Of a stretch of DNA of 49,468 nt, positions 8,589-17,817 are shown piece by piece. The stretch covers positions 1-49,468 of the forward strand of contig CANRJJ010000007.1 in the NCBI GenBank assembly GCA_947630895.1. The letters run 5' to 3'. This DNA comes from an uncultured Wohlfahrtiimonas sp. GTDB lineage: Bacteria; Pseudomonadota; Gammaproteobacteria; Cardiobacteriales; Wohlfahrtiimonadaceae. Every line of letters starts with the position of its first letter. The stretch's first letter is position 1. Below the pieces are notes generated by a model, which saw only the letters and a list, made by a program, of their open reading frames with translations, was not told the origin of the DNA and did not search any database. Both the position numbers and the translations under genes were made by a program.

Positions 8589-9524
8589 GTGTCAAAAATT
8601 GATTGGTATTTACGTTCCCATCTCAAGTTTAAACATTTACAACTGTTAATCACTTTGGATGAGCTTCGTCATATCGGTAAAACAGCTGAGTATCTTAATG
8701 TCAGCCAGCCTGCCGTATCGAAAGCATTAACATCATTTGAAGAGGGGTTAAATATACAAATTTTTGAGCGCACCACTCGAGAAATTAAGCCAACTGAAGC
8801 AGGTGAATGTTTAATTCGCTATGCACGTTTCATGGTGGAAGAGATGACGAATGTTCGTAAAGAATTAAATAATATTAATAATGGATTATCCACTCGTATC
8901 TCTTTGGGTGTATTGCCAATGGTTTCTTTAACATTGGTGCCTGAACTGATCTCAAGATTAGAAACTGGCATGCTCAGCACTCAAGTAGAAATCCAAGAAG
9001 GCACAAGCGATACTTTATTGAACCTTCTTAAAAGTAATTCAGTTGATCTCATCATTGGCAATATGACCAAAAAACCTAAAGTTGCGGGTTTATGCTCTGA
9101 GTTTCTATTCCAAGACAAAATGTGCATTGCAGTTCGCCAAAGTCACCCATTAGCAAAAATTGATGACATAAAATGGTCTTCATTATCAGGTTACTCAATG
9201 ATTTTACCACCTGAATTTGCCATTAGCCGAATGGCTATCGAAGAGGCATTAAGCTCCAACAACGTCGAATTTGCCCGCAATTACGTAGAATCTCTTTCCG
9301 CATTAAGCAATATTGGTATTTTATTAAAAACAGATGCCTTAGCCTTTATGCCGCGATCTGTTGCAAGCTATTTTATCGAAAAAGAGAGTATCCGAATTCT
9401 TCCTTTGAGCTTACACAATGTAACTATTGATATTGGTATATTTTGGTTAGCTGATAAAAAACTCACACCAAGCTTGAAGAAAACCATTGAGCTTCTGAAA
9501 GAATCTATTCCCTTACCGAATTAA
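8589..9524 (+). CDS. LysR-family transcriptional regulator
   Basis: LysR-type regulator (311 aa). The winged helix-turn-helix is at about residues 10-70 (LKFKHLQLLITLDELRHIGK, AAEYLNVSQPAVSKAL, FERTTREIKPTEAG). A linker helix and the periplasmic-binding-like effector domain follow from about residue 95. The GTG start is supported by TAGGAGA six bases upstream. It is divergent from the Tsx-like pair and converges on the MarR gene, whose stop codon it overlaps. The effector cannot be told from sequence; purines, nucleosides or a related catabolite are suggested only by context. The N-terminal wording resembles the PcaQ/GbpR branch of the family. Confidence 0.85.
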   Translation: MSKIDWYLRSHLKFKHLQLLITLDELRHIGKTAEYLNVSQPAVSKALTSFEEGLNIQIFERTTREIKPTEAGECLIRYARFMVEEMTNVRKELNNINNGLSTRISLGVLPMVSLTLVPELISRLETGMLSTQVEIQEGTSDTLLNLLKSNSVDLIIGNMTKKPKVAGLCSEFLFQDKMCIAVRQSHPLAKIDDIKWSSLSGYSMILPPEFAISRMAIEEALSSNNVEFARNYVESLSALSNIGILLKTDALAFMPRSVASYFIEKESIRILPLSLHNVTIDIGIFWLADKKLTPSLKKTIELLKESIPLPN

Positions 9525-10018
9525 TTGTCATCCAACTGAATCAATAATTGATGAAGCAGTTGCTGCAATGCATCTGTTTCAGATTTTTTCAGTGATTGGA
9601 TCAAGCTTTTTTCAAGTGCTAAATGCGATGGCGCAGCTTCTTCTATCAACTGTTTACCGTTATCTGTTAACGCCACAATAACGCCACGTCCATCTTCTTT
9701 ATCGGGAAATCTTTCGATATAGCCATTTTTTTCTAAGCGCTTAATTCGATTAGATAATCCACCCGATGATATTAAAATTAAATCCTGTAATTGGCTTGGC
9801 GTTAATTGATGATCATCTGCCCTTAAGAGTGCAGCCAACACATCAAACTCACCCACCGATAGATCATACTGCGCTAAGTTCTCATCCACTTTTCGAGAAA
9901 TCAATGAGCCTAATCGCACGATGCGACCAATCACTTCAGTGCCTTTAGTATCTATATTGGCATCAAATTTTTGCCAATCTGCAATAATCTCATCAATTAA
10001 ATCTTCTGACCTTTTCAT
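9521..10018 (-). CDS. MarR-family regulator of the UrtR/HucR (urate-responsive) type
   Basis: MarR-type regulator (165 aa) with the extra N-terminal helix that is typical of UrtR proteins (HucR, PecS, MftR). The winged helix includes LTPSQLQDLILISSGGLSNRIKRLEKNGYI and the wing DKEDGRGV. From memory, HucR binds urate with W20, D73, R80 and R106. Here W15, D59 and R66 (D and R seven residues apart, FDVLAALLR) and R91 fall at matching places. The gene is divergent from guanine deaminase, whose product xanthine is a purine one step before urate, so a purine ligand is likely. A 20-bp perfect inverted repeat lies in the shared promoter region and is the probable operator. The ATG at 10018 fits the GGTGA ribosome site better than the GTG three bases upstream. 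Its stop shares TTAA with the LysR stop. Confidence 0.82.
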   Translation of the reverse strand: MKRSEDLIDEIIADWQKFDANIDTKGTEVIGRIVRLGSLISRKVDENLAQYDLSVGEFDVLAALLRADDHQLTPSQLQDLILISSGGLSNRIKRLEKNGYIERFPDKEDGRGVIVALTDNGKQLIEEAAPSHLALEKSLIQSLKKSETDALQQLLHQLLIQLDDN

Positions 10019-10060
10019 CACTCACCACGATATATTTTGATCGCTACATAATACATGATG

Positions 10061-10134
10061 TTACGGTTAATTTATCTTTACCTAAAGATAAATTAACCGT
10101 AAACTATCTTCACTGAAAGATATATTTACCGTAG
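10061..10134. promoter_or_regulatory. Operator-like inverted repeat plus third half-site in the marR-guaD promoter region
   Basis: A 20-base arm at 10061-10080 (TTACGGTTAATTTATCTTTA) is repeated as its exact reverse complement at 10083-10102, with only CC between them. A third copy in the second orientation, GAAAGATATATTTACCGTAG at 10115-10134, matches 16 of 20 positions and ends at the guaD ribosome site. A candidate guaD promoter, TTTACC (10077-10082), 17 bp, TAAACT (10100-10105), lies inside the repeat. Repression and autoregulation by the adjacent MarR protein is the simplest reading. Confidence 0.75.
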
Positions 10135-10146
10135 GAAACAAATTAA

Positions 10147-11451
10147 ATGAGTAGAAAATCAGCCATTCGTGGTGCATTATTAACTTTCCAAAAAGATCCC
10201 TTTTTTCATCCGATGGAAGAATGCTTGGTTTATAAAGAAGATGCAATCATTGTGATGGAGCATGGAAAAATCATCACTGTGGATGATGCTGATAAAATTT
10301 TACCCACGCTACAAGATGTGCCAATTGAAAGATATTTTGACAGCATTATCACTGCTGGCTTTATTGATAGCCATGTTCATTATCCACAAACTGAAATCAT
10401 TGCATCGTATGGAGAACAGCTCATTGATTGGTTGAATAACTATACGTTCATCGCTGAGCAAGGTTTTAAAGATTATGATCATGCTAAAGAAGTGGCTGAG
10501 ATATTCTTAAAAGAACAGCATAGAAATGGTGTCACTAGTTCTACCGTATTTTGTACTGTTTTCCCGCAATCAGTGGATGCTATTTTCGAAGAAGCTGAAA
10601 AATACAATATGCGCATTATGGCAGGTAAAGTTTGCATGGATCGCAATGCACCAGAAGCTCTGTTGGATACGCCACAAAAGGCTTATGATGAATCCAAAGC
10701 GCTCATCGAAAAATGGCATAAAAAAGGTCGTGCTGAATATGTCATTACACCAAGATTTATCCCAACTTCCACTCATGAACAATTAGAAATGGTGGGCAGT
10801 TTAGCCAATGAATTCCCTGATACTTTGATTCAATCCCATGTTTCAGAAAATATTGGCGAAATCGCTTGGGTAAAAGAGTTATTCCCTGAAGCTTTAGACT
10901 ATACAGATGCTTATGATCATTATGGTTTATTACGAGATCGTGCTATTTACGGACATGGTGTACATTTAACAGATCGCGAAATGCATGTGATCAGTGAACG
11001 CGGCGCTGCAATTGCCCATTGCCCTACTTCTAACTTCTTTTTAGGCTCAGGTGCCTTCAATGTGCAAAATGCTAAAGCTGATCATCGCCCTGTTAAAGTT
11101 GGCTTAGCCACTGATTTAGGTGCAGGCACAAGCTTTTCTATTTTACAAACCATGAATGAAGCCTACAAAGCTGCGCAAATGAATAATCAGCCATATTCAG
11201 CGCTTCATACATTTTATTTGGCTACGAAAGGTACCGCAGAAGCATTATCTTTAGAAGATAAAATAGGCTCTATCGCTGTGGGCATGGAAGCTGATATTAC
11301 GGTGATTAATTTAAAATCTACACCAATTATTGAATACAGAATGCGCTACGCTGATACCTTAGAAGAAGCGCTATTTATTCAAATGACATTAGGTGATGAT
11401 CGAGCAATAGCCGCCACTTATATTGCTGGTAAAAAAATATATACTAAATAA
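10147..11451 (+). CDS. guaD: Guanine deaminase
   Basis: Hydrolyses guanine to xanthine and ammonia in purine catabolism (434 aa, normal length; cytoplasmic). It belongs to the amidohydrolase superfamily. The metal-binding SHVHYPQTE motif (H76, H78) is followed by QSHVSEN, the YGHGVHLTDREM segment, AHCPTSNFFLGSG and the catalytic-Asp motif ATDLGAGTSFS. All of these are characteristic of GuaD rather than of cytosine or adenosine deaminases. The ATG has AGGAAA upstream. It is divergent from a UrtR-like MarR gene and downstream of an operator-like repeat, so it is probably derepressed by a purine. A strong bidirectional terminator follows. The ammonia it releases may matter in a cell whose CarA appears unable to use glutamine, but that link is speculative. 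Confidence 0.95.
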   Translation: MSRKSAIRGALLTFQKDPFFHPMEECLVYKEDAIIVMEHGKIITVDDADKILPTLQDVPIERYFDSIITAGFIDSHVHYPQTEIIASYGEQLIDWLNNYTFIAEQGFKDYDHAKEVAEIFLKEQHRNGVTSSTVFCTVFPQSVDAIFEEAEKYNMRIMAGKVCMDRNAPEALLDTPQKAYDESKALIEKWHKKGRAEYVITPRFIPTSTHEQLEMVGSLANEFPDTLIQSHVSENIGEIAWVKELFPEALDYTDAYDHYGLLRDRAIYGHGVHLTDREMHVISERGAAIAHCPTSNFFLGSGAFNVQNAKADHRPVKVGLATDLGAGTSFSILQTMNEAYKAAQMNNQPYSALHTFYLATKGTAEALSLEDKIGSIAVGMEADITVINLKSTPIIEYRMRYADTLEEALFIQMTLGDDRAIAATYIAGKKIYTK

Positions 11452-11469
11452 ATCACCATAAATAAAAAA

Positions 11470-11491
11470 GCCTGCAATCAGCAGGCTTTTT
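11470..11491. terminator. Bidirectional terminator between guaD and the GltP-type symporter gene
   Basis: GCCTGC AATCA GCAGGC followed by TTTTT on the plus strand and preceded by an A-run, so it can serve both convergent genes. Confidence 0.85.
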
Positions 11492-11517
11492 GTAATCTAT
11501 TCAATAAATTCAGATGA

Positions 11518-12846
11518 TTATTTTTTAGCAACATTATCAAAATATTGTGCTGCTTTTTCATCATCAAAGTTGTTTTCCCATTTAGATACAATGATTGCCG
11601 CTAATGCGTTACCAACAACGTTCAACGCTGTTCTTGCCATATCTAAAATACGATCAACACCCGCAATGAATGCTAAGCCTTCTACAGGAATACCAACGCT
11701 GCCTAAAGTTGCCAATAATACAACGAATGATACACCTGGAACACCTGCGATACCTTTAGACGTTAACATCAATGTTAATACTAAGATAATCTCTTGCGTT
11801 AAACTTAGGTCAATACCGTATAACTGTGCGATAAAGATTGCAGCAATACTTTGATACAACGTAGAACCATCTAAGTTAAATGAATAACCAATGGGTACAA
11901 CAAAGCTTGTCACAGATGTTGGAACACCATATTGAGTCAATTTATCCATCATTCTTGGTAAAACTGTTTCAGAACTCGCTGTTGAGTAAGCCAAAATCAA
12001 TTCATCTTTCAATAATTTCATTACCAATAAGATATTGATTTTGAACATATAAGCAATCACGCCCAACACACCAAATGCAAAGATTAAAATTGCTGCATAA
12101 ACCAATACAACTAATTTAATCAATGGCAATAATGATGAGAAACCAAATGTAGCAACCGTTGCACTAATCAATGCAAATACACCGATAGGCGCATACAACA
12201 TGATCATGTTCGTTACTTTAAACATTGTTTCAGAAACACCACTCAATACATTTAATAAGGGCATTTTTTTATCATTTGGCAATGAAGACAATGCCATACC
12301 GAACAATACTGAGAAGAAGATTACCGGTAACATATCGCCTGCTGCCATAGAAGCAATCACGTTATGTGGAACAATAGATAATACTGTATCCATCATACCA
12401 CCACCTGATTCAACAGCTGCTGTTGTTGCTTGATATTTAGAAATATCTGCTGTTGCTAAGCTGCTCATGTCAATCCCAACGCCTGGTTGGAACACATTTG
12501 CTAAAACAATCCCTAAAATAATCGCGATTGTTGTTACGATTTCAAAATAGATAATCGTTTTTAAACCTAGTTTTCCTAATTTTTTCGTGTCACCAACACC
12601 AGCAATACCAACAACTAACGTTGAAATTACAATGGGAACTACGATCATTTGAATCATTTTGATGAAAATTTGTCCCGCTGGATTCAAAATTTTATCAATA
12701 ATCCAAGTTTTCTCTACACTGTCATGCAATAAAGCACCGACAACTACCCCTAAAATAAGGGCGATCAGAATTTGTACACCCAGGCTAAATTTAAATTTAC
12801 GTGAGCCTGATGGTTTACCTTCAACGTTATTAATCGTTGCTGCCAT
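11518..12846 (-). CDS. Dicarboxylate/amino-acid:cation symporter (GltP/DctA family)
   Basis: Inner-membrane secondary transporter (442 aa) of the DAACS family, importing glutamate/aspartate or C4-dicarboxylates with H+ or Na+. About eight membrane helices and two re-entrant hairpins are expected. Diagnostic segments are the serine-rich hairpin AYSTASSETVLPRM, the motif GYSFNLDGSTLY and the C-terminal VDRILDMARTALNVVGN. The wording is closer to GltP-type glutamate/aspartate carriers than to DctA, but substrate choice is not certain. It stands alone on the minus strand. A GGAAATAG-like ribosome site precedes the ATG, and the terminator at 11470-11491 follows it. Confidence 0.88.
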   Translation of the reverse strand: MAATINNVEGKPSGSRKFKFSLGVQILIALILGVVVGALLHDSVEKTWIIDKILNPAGQIFIKMIQMIVVPIVISTLVVGIAGVGDTKKLGKLGLKTIIYFEIVTTIAIILGIVLANVFQPGVGIDMSSLATADISKYQATTAAVESGGGMMDTVLSIVPHNVIASMAAGDMLPVIFFSVLFGMALSSLPNDKKMPLLNVLSGVSETMFKVTNMIMLYAPIGVFALISATVATFGFSSLLPLIKLVVLVYAAILIFAFGVLGVIAYMFKINILLVMKLLKDELILAYSTASSETVLPRMMDKLTQYGVPTSVTSFVVPIGYSFNLDGSTLYQSIAAIFIAQLYGIDLSLTQEIILVLTLMLTSKGIAGVPGVSFVVLLATLGSVGIPVEGLAFIAGVDRILDMARTALNVVGNALAAIIVSKWENNFDDEKAAQYFDNVAKK

Positions 12847-13185
12847 ACTCTATTTCCTTCTAACTTTGATAATTTGCTTTTTATGCCATTTGTAGCAAAA
12901 AATATAATGTTTACAGTTCGTAAAACTGCCTATATTTCAATAGCATCGTATATGCTAATCACATTGATTTTTGATCGAAGAGCTGATCAAAGCGGAACAT
13001 CCTACTATATTTTTTCATTTGAGAACAATGTTTTTCTACTTTTAGGCTATTAATTCTCATCACAAATGTTATAAATCAAAATATATTTTAATGATTCAAA
13101 GCAGGTTTTATGTGATTTTTATAAAAGCATTTTGTAGCCATAAAGTCGTATAATGCGCCTTTGTCTCACTATTCAAAGGAAAATT
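12847..13185. promoter_or_regulatory. Divergent promoter region between the symporter and ridA-like genes
   Basis: This is 339 bp with no convincing gene. The clearest element is TATAAT at 13149-13154, 32 bases before the ridA-like ATG, with no good -35 (AGCATT at 17-bp spacing). The rest is AT-rich and must also hold the symporter promoter on the other strand. A 56-codon plus-strand frame at 12883-13053 has no ribosome site and is not called. Confidence 0.5.
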
Positions 13186-13527
13186 ATGATCACTCGTTTT
13201 AATGTCGGTCCAAGAATGTCAGATGCAGTAATTTATAACCAAACTATTTACTACACTTCTGTTCCAACGATTTCCAACGACTCACCTTATGAACAAATGC
13301 TCAGTATTTTAGAAGATATTGATAATGTTCTTGCTCAAAATGGCAGTGAGAAAAAGAAAATTTTAGATGTCACAATCTTTTTAGTGGACAGCGAAGATTT
13401 TATGGAAATGAATCGTGCTTGGGATGAATGGGTAGATCCTGAACATTCTCCTGTTCGCTGTACAGTACAAGCTGGCTTAATGAATAGTGATTGGAAGATG
13501 GAAGTTAAAATTATTGCAGCGGTATAA
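13186..13527 (+). CDS. RidA/YjgF-family protein (enamine/imine deaminase-like)
   Basis: Small cytoplasmic protein (113 aa) of the RidA superfamily, members of which hydrolyse reactive enamine/imine intermediates made by PLP enzymes. The C-terminal signature SPVRCTVQAG...MEVKIIAAV carries R91, the carboxylate-binding Arg that defines deaminating members, and E106, matching R105 and E120 of E. coli RidA by position in the motif. A longer frame starts at an ATG that overlaps the TATAAT box; the ATG at 13186 with AAAGGAAAA upstream gives the normal family N-terminus (MITRFNVGPRMSDAV). The gene is monocistronic and ends in a strong terminator. The N-terminal wording is unlike E. coli RidA itself, suggesting an Rid2-Rid7 type subfamily member. 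Confidence 0.85.
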   Translation: MITRFNVGPRMSDAVIYNQTIYYTSVPTISNDSPYEQMLSILEDIDNVLAQNGSEKKKILDVTIFLVDSEDFMEMNRAWDEWVDPEHSPVRCTVQAGLMNSDWKMEVKIIAAV

Positions 13528-13535
13528 AAGAAAAA

Positions 13536-13566
13536 AGCGAGATATTGTTAATATCTCGCTTTTTTA
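13536..13566. terminator. Bidirectional terminator between ridA-like and pirin genes
   Basis: Perfect 11-bp stem AGCGAGATATT / AATATCTCGCT with a 3-base loop, flanked by an A-run on the left and a T-run on the right. It serves both convergent genes. Confidence 0.9.
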
Positions 13567-13585
13567 ATTTCATATAAATGAATAA

Positions 13586-14449
13586 TTATTCTAAATGACC
13601 AAATCGCCCATGATTATAATCCAAAGAAGCTTGTACGATCTCTTCTTTACTATTCATCACGAAAGGACCATAACCTACAACAGGCTCATCAATGGGTTCA
13701 CCACTTAAATATAAAACAATGCTATCTTCCAATGCTTCAAGCACAAAATCATCATTATTTTTATCCAATAATGCTAAATCTGATGGCGATAATGTCTCTT
13801 TTCCATTTAAAAGCACTTTTCCACGTAACACAATAACACCGACATAACGTCCGTGTTTCGCAGGCACAATCGTTTTTCCACCTGATTTTAAGTGAAGATC
13901 CCAAACATCCACCGGTGAAAAAGTTCTAGCTGCACCTTTTTTACCATGATAATCACCCGCAATTACGCGTACAAAACCTGCGTTATCTTCCAGTTCGATT
14001 TTAGGGATTTTGGATGATTGTAATAATTGATAACCGGGCTGACTCATTTTGTATTTTGCAGGCAAATTCACCCATAACTGAACCATGTCCAAAATACCGC
14101 CATTTTTAGCGAATTTTTCAGAATGATACTCTTTATGCAAAATTCCTTTCCCTGCTGTCATCCACTGAACATCACCCGCCCCAATCTCTCCACCTTTACC
14201 TGTAGAATCATGATGAGATAATTCACCTTCATAAACGATCGTAACTGTTTCAAATCCTCTATGCGGATGCACACCAACACCTTTTAATACATCGGTTGGC
14301 TTAAATTCTGATGGCTCGCCTCTATCTAATAATAAGAAAGGATTCAAAAATCGACCATGATTACTATACGTAAACAAAGATCGCATATTAAAGCCATCAC
14401 CGACCCAGTGCGCATCAGGTGCTTTATAAATATCTTTTAATTGTTTCAT
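13586..14449 (-). CDS. Pirin-family bicupin protein
   Basis: Cytoplasmic bicupin (287 aa). The N-terminal cupin carries the metal site H61 and H63 in HPHRGFETVT plus H105 and E107 in GILHKEYHSE, the same ligand set as pirin and E. coli YhhW, which have quercetin 2,3-dioxygenase activity. The C-terminal cupin begins near residue 170. Length is between YhhW (231 aa) and human pirin (290 aa), closer to the latter. The in vivo substrate is unknown for most bacterial pirins. It is a single gene between the ridA-like terminator and the carAB terminator. Confidence 0.9.
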   Translation of the reverse strand: MKQLKDIYKAPDAHWVGDGFNMRSLFTYSNHGRFLNPFLLLDRGEPSEFKPTDVLKGVGVHPHRGFETVTIVYEGELSHHDSTGKGGEIGAGDVQWMTAGKGILHKEYHSEKFAKNGGILDMVQLWVNLPAKYKMSQPGYQLLQSSKIPKIELEDNAGFVRVIAGDYHGKKGAARTFSPVDVWDLHLKSGGKTIVPAKHGRYVGVIVLRGKVLLNGKETLSPSDLALLDKNNDDFVLEALEDSIVLYLSGEPIDEPVVGYGPFVMNSKEEIVQASLDYNHGRFGHLE

Positions 14450-14545
14450 TATATTTACCTCTCAATTAATCTTCACTCAAGATAACACCAGATAAAAAGA
14501 TAAAGAAGCCACACTATCAATATAGAGTATTCATAATATGAAACA

Positions 14546-14573
14546 ACAAAGGCTTTCTCTAGAAAGCCTTTGT
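14546..14573. terminator. Terminator at the end of carAB
   Basis: Perfect 13-bp stem ACAAAGGCTTTCT / AGAAAGCCTTTGT with a 2-base spacer, lying 26 bases beyond the carB stop. T-rich sequence follows on both strands (TTTAATC on plus). Confidence 0.75.
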
Positions 14574-14598
14574 TTAATCTCTTAATGTATTTCTACAA

Positions 14599-17500
14599 TT
14601 AACTATTCAATTCAGCATGTAACTCTTGCACTGAATAAACATCACGATTGAACATACTTTTTACGCCTTCGCTCACCGCTTCACCGCCAGCTAATGTTGT
14701 ATAAATAGGAATGCGCTGATTCAATGCATTTCTACGAATCGCATAGCTGTCTTGAATCGATTGAGCATCACTGCCTACTGTATTTACTACAATTGCAATT
14801 TCACCATTTTTAATGAAATCGACAATGTGCGGACGACCTTCAATCACTTTATTAATCGTTTGTACGAAAAAGCCCATTTTCGATAAGCGTTTGGCTGTGC
14901 CTTTTGTGGCGCATAAACCATAACCTTGCTCTAAGAAGTTTTTAGCCATTTTTTCTAAATATGGCTTATCTTCATCGCGCACTGAAATGAATACCTTGCC
15001 GACTTTTGGTATTTTCTCACCAGCACCCGCTTGCGCTTTCAAATAAGCTTCTGAGAAAGTTCTACCAACCCCCATCACTTCACCTGTAGAGCGCATTTCT
15101 GGCCCTAAAATAGTATCAACGCCTGGGAACTTAATGAATGGGAACACTGCTTCTTTCACTGAATAATATTCAGGAATCACTTCTGTATTGAATTTTTGCT
15201 CTTCTAAATCAATCCCTGCCATCGCTCTTGCTGCAATTTTCGCTAATGGTACGCCTGTTGCTTTACTCACAAATGGTACAGTACGCGATGCTCTTGGGTT
15301 TACTTCTAAAACATAAACAACATCATCTTGCACAGCAAACTGAACATTCATCAAACCAACAACATTCAATGCTTTTGCCATTTCCTTAGTTTGTCTGCGA
15401 ATTTCATCTTGAATTTCTGCACTTAAAGAATATGGAGGTAATGAACAACCTGAGTCACCTGAGTGCACGCCAGCTTGCTCAACATGTTCCATAATGCCGC
15501 CGATCACAACTTCTTTACCGTCAGACACACAATCCACATCCACTTCAATCGCATGATTCAAGAAGAAATCTAACAATACTGGGCTATCTTCAGAAACTTG
15601 AATTGCTTCATTCATATAGCGTTGCAATTCATTGTCAGAATAAACCACTTGCATACCTCGACCACCTAAAACATACGATGGGCGCACCACTAATGGATAG
15701 CCGATTTCATTGGCCAATACCAGCGCTTCAGACTCAGTGCGAGCGATACGATTAGGTGGCTGATGTAAGCCTAAATCATTCAATACTTTTTGGAATCTTT
15801 CACGATCTTCGGCAGCATCAATGCTATCTGCTGATGTACCAATGATATTTACACCATTTTTCACTAATGCATTCGCTAATTTCAATGGTGTTTGTCCACC
15901 ATAATGAACGATGACGCCATATGGATTTTCAACGCGGACAATTTCCAATACATCTTCTAACGTTAATGGCTCGAAATATAAACGATCGGATGTATCAAAG
16001 TCTGTAGAAACAGTTTCAGGATTACAATTCACCATAATGGTTTCAAAACCTGATTCATGAAGCGCCAATGACGCATGAACACAGCAATAATCAAATTCAA
16101 TGCCCTGCCCAATTCTATTTGGCCCGCCACCTAAAATCATGATTTTTTTACGATCACTTGGGCGCGCTTCGCACTCTTCTTCATAGCTTGAATACATGTA
16201 TGCAACATCTGTTGAAAACTCTGCTGCACAAGTATCGACACGCTTATATACAGGATGCAAATTAAACGCATAACGAGCGTCACGAATATCTTGTTCAGGA
16301 AGATTTAACAATTTTGCCAAACGCTGATCTGAAAAACCTTTACGTTTTAAACGGCGTAATCTATCAAAATCAAGATCTTTTAAAGTGCCATTTGCAACAG
16401 CTTTTTCTTCATTCACTAAATCTTCAATTTGTGCCAAAAACCAAGGATCAATCGCTGAAATATCAAAGATTTCTTCTTTTGTCATGCCGATACGGAATGC
16501 ATCTGCGACATACAAAATACGATCAGGACCAGGATTACCCAATTCATACTGAATTACTGAAGGATCTGTTGAACGCTCATCAAATCCGCATAACCCTGTT
16601 TCCAATCCACGCAATGCTTTTTGCATTGATTCTTGTAAAGTACGACCAATCGCCATTACTTCGCCCACAGATTTCATTTGTGTCGTTAAGCGATCATCCG
16701 CCATCGGGAATTTCTCAAAGGCAAAACGTGGAATTTTTGTCACAACATAATCAATGGTTGGTTCAAATGATGCAGGAATTTGACCGCCAACAATGTCATT
16801 TTTCAACTCATCTAATGTGTAACCCACTGCTAATTTTGCAGAGATTTTTGCAATTGGGAAACCCGTTGCTTTAGAAGCCAACGCTGATGAACGTGAAACT
16901 CGAGGATTCATCTCAATCACTATCAGCTCACCATTTTTAGGGTTCACTGAAAACTGAACATTCGAGCCACCTGAATTAACGCCAATTTCACGCAATACCG
17001 CCAAACTCGCAGCATGCATAATTTGGTATTCACGTTTTGTCATCGTTTGTGCTGGCGCAACTGTGATTGAATCACCCGTATGAACGCCCATCGGATCGAA
17101 GTTTTCAATCGAACAAATGATGATCGCGTTATCAGCCTGATCACGAATCACTTCCATTTCATACTCTTTCCAACCCAATACTGATTGCTCAATCAATAAT
17201 TCATGGGTTGGAGAAGCTTCAAAACCGCGTTCACAAATGGTTAAAAACTCTTCTTTATTGTAAGCAATACCGCCACCTGAACCACCCATCGTAAATGATG
17301 GACGAATTAAAGTTGGATATCCGACTTTTTCTTGTGCTTCCAATGCTTCCGCTAAACTATGGCACACATAAGCTTCAGGGCATTTCAAACCAATTTTTTC
17401 CATCGCTTCTTTGAAGCGACCACGATCTTCTGCTTTGTCGATGGCATCTTCATTTGCACCAATCAACTCAACATTGTATTTATCCAATATTCCATGACGG

Positions 17501-17808
17501 CTTAAATCTAAAGCGCAGTTTAACGCTGTTTGTCCGCCCATCGTTGGTAAAATTGCATCTGGGCGCTCTTTTTTAATAATTTTTTCAACAGTTTCCCAAT
17601 TAATTGGCTCAATGTATGTCACATCTGCCATCTCAGGATCCGTCATAATCGTTGCTGGATTCGAGTTCACTAAAATAACGCGATAACCTTCTTCTCTCAA
17701 TGCTTTACAGGCTTGCGCACCTGAATAGTCGAATTCACATGCTTGCCCGATCACAATAGGGCCTGCACCAATAATCAAAATCGATTTTAAATCTGTACGT
17801 TTTGGCAT
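14599..17808 (-). CDS. carB: Carbamoyl-phosphate synthetase large subunit
   Basis: Synthetase subunit (1069 aa, normal) making carbamoyl phosphate for pyrimidine and arginine synthesis. The two homologous ATP-grasp halves are clear. The carboxyphosphate half starts [20 protein letters not shown] and contains [16 protein letters not shown] and [18 protein letters not shown]. The carbamoyl-phosphate half has [32 protein letters not shown] and [18 protein letters not shown]. The oligomerisation region lies between, and the C-terminal MGS-like allosteric domain (from about residue 935) keeps the [15 protein letters not shown] and VNT segments of the UMP/ornithine site. Conservation with E. coli is high throughout. 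Nine bases separate it from carA, with the ribosome site TAGGAG overlapping the carA stop. Its intactness matters because the partner subunit has lost its glutaminase residues. Confidence 0.97.
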   Translation of the reverse strand: MPKRTDLKSILIIGAGPIVIGQACEFDYSGAQACKALREEGYRVILVNSNPATIMTDPEMADVTYIEPINWETVEKIIKKERPDAILPTMGGQTALNCALDLSRHGILDKYNVELIGANEDAIDKAEDRGRFKEAMEKIGLKCPEAYVCHSLAEALEAQEKVGYPTLIRPSFTMGGSGGGIAYNKEEFLTICERGFEASPTHELLIEQSVLGWKEYEMEVIRDQADNAIIICSIENFDPMGVHTGDSITVAPAQTMTKREYQIMHAASLAVLREIGVNSGGSNVQFSVNPKNGELIVIEMNPRVSRSSALASKATGFPIAKISAKLAVGYTLDELKNDIVGGQIPASFEPTIDYVVTKIPRFAFEKFPMADDRLTTQMKSVGEVMAIGRTLQESMQKALRGLETGLCGFDERSTDPSVIQYELGNPGPDRILYVADAFRIGMTKEEIFDISAIDPWFLAQIEDLVNEEKAVANGTLKDLDFDRLRRLKRKGFSDQRLAKLLNLPEQDIRDARYAFNLHPVYKRVDTCAAEFSTDVAYMYSSYEEECEARPSDRKKIMILGGGPNRIGQGIEFDYCCVHASLALHESGFETIMVNCNPETVSTDFDTSDRLYFEPLTLEDVLEIVRVENPYGVIVHYGGQTPLKLANALVKNGVNIIGTSADSIDAAEDRERFQKVLNDLGLHQPPNRIARTESEALVLANEIGYPLVVRPSYVLGGRGMQVVYSDNELQRYMNEAIQVSEDSPVLLDFFLNHAIEVDVDCVSDGKEVVIGGIMEHVEQAGVHSGDSGCSLPPYSLSAEIQDEIRRQTKEMAKALNVVGLMNVQFAVQDDVVYVLEVNPRASRTVPFVSKATGVPLAKIAARAMAGIDLEEQKFNTEVIPEYYSVKEAVFPFIKFPGVDTILGPEMRSTGEVMGVGRTFSEAYLKAQAGAGEKIPKVGKVFISVRDEDKPYLEKMAKNFLEQGYGLCATKGTAKRLSKMGFFVQTINKVIEGRPHIVDFIKNGEIAIVVNTVGSDAQSIQDSYAIRRNALNQRIPIYTTLAGGEAVSEGVKSMFNRDVYSVQELHAELNS

Positions 17809-17817
17809 AACTCTCTC

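Noticed and set aside
12883-13053. 56-codon plus-strand frame with a hydrophobic stretch between the symporter and ridA-like genes
   Set aside because: No ribosome site, lies in a divergent promoter region, and composition looks like translated AT-rich intergenic DNA.
16314-16874. Long plus-strand frame of 186 codons
   Set aside because: It is the antisense shadow of the well conserved carB coding sequence and is rich in His/Gln/Leu as expected for such a shadow.
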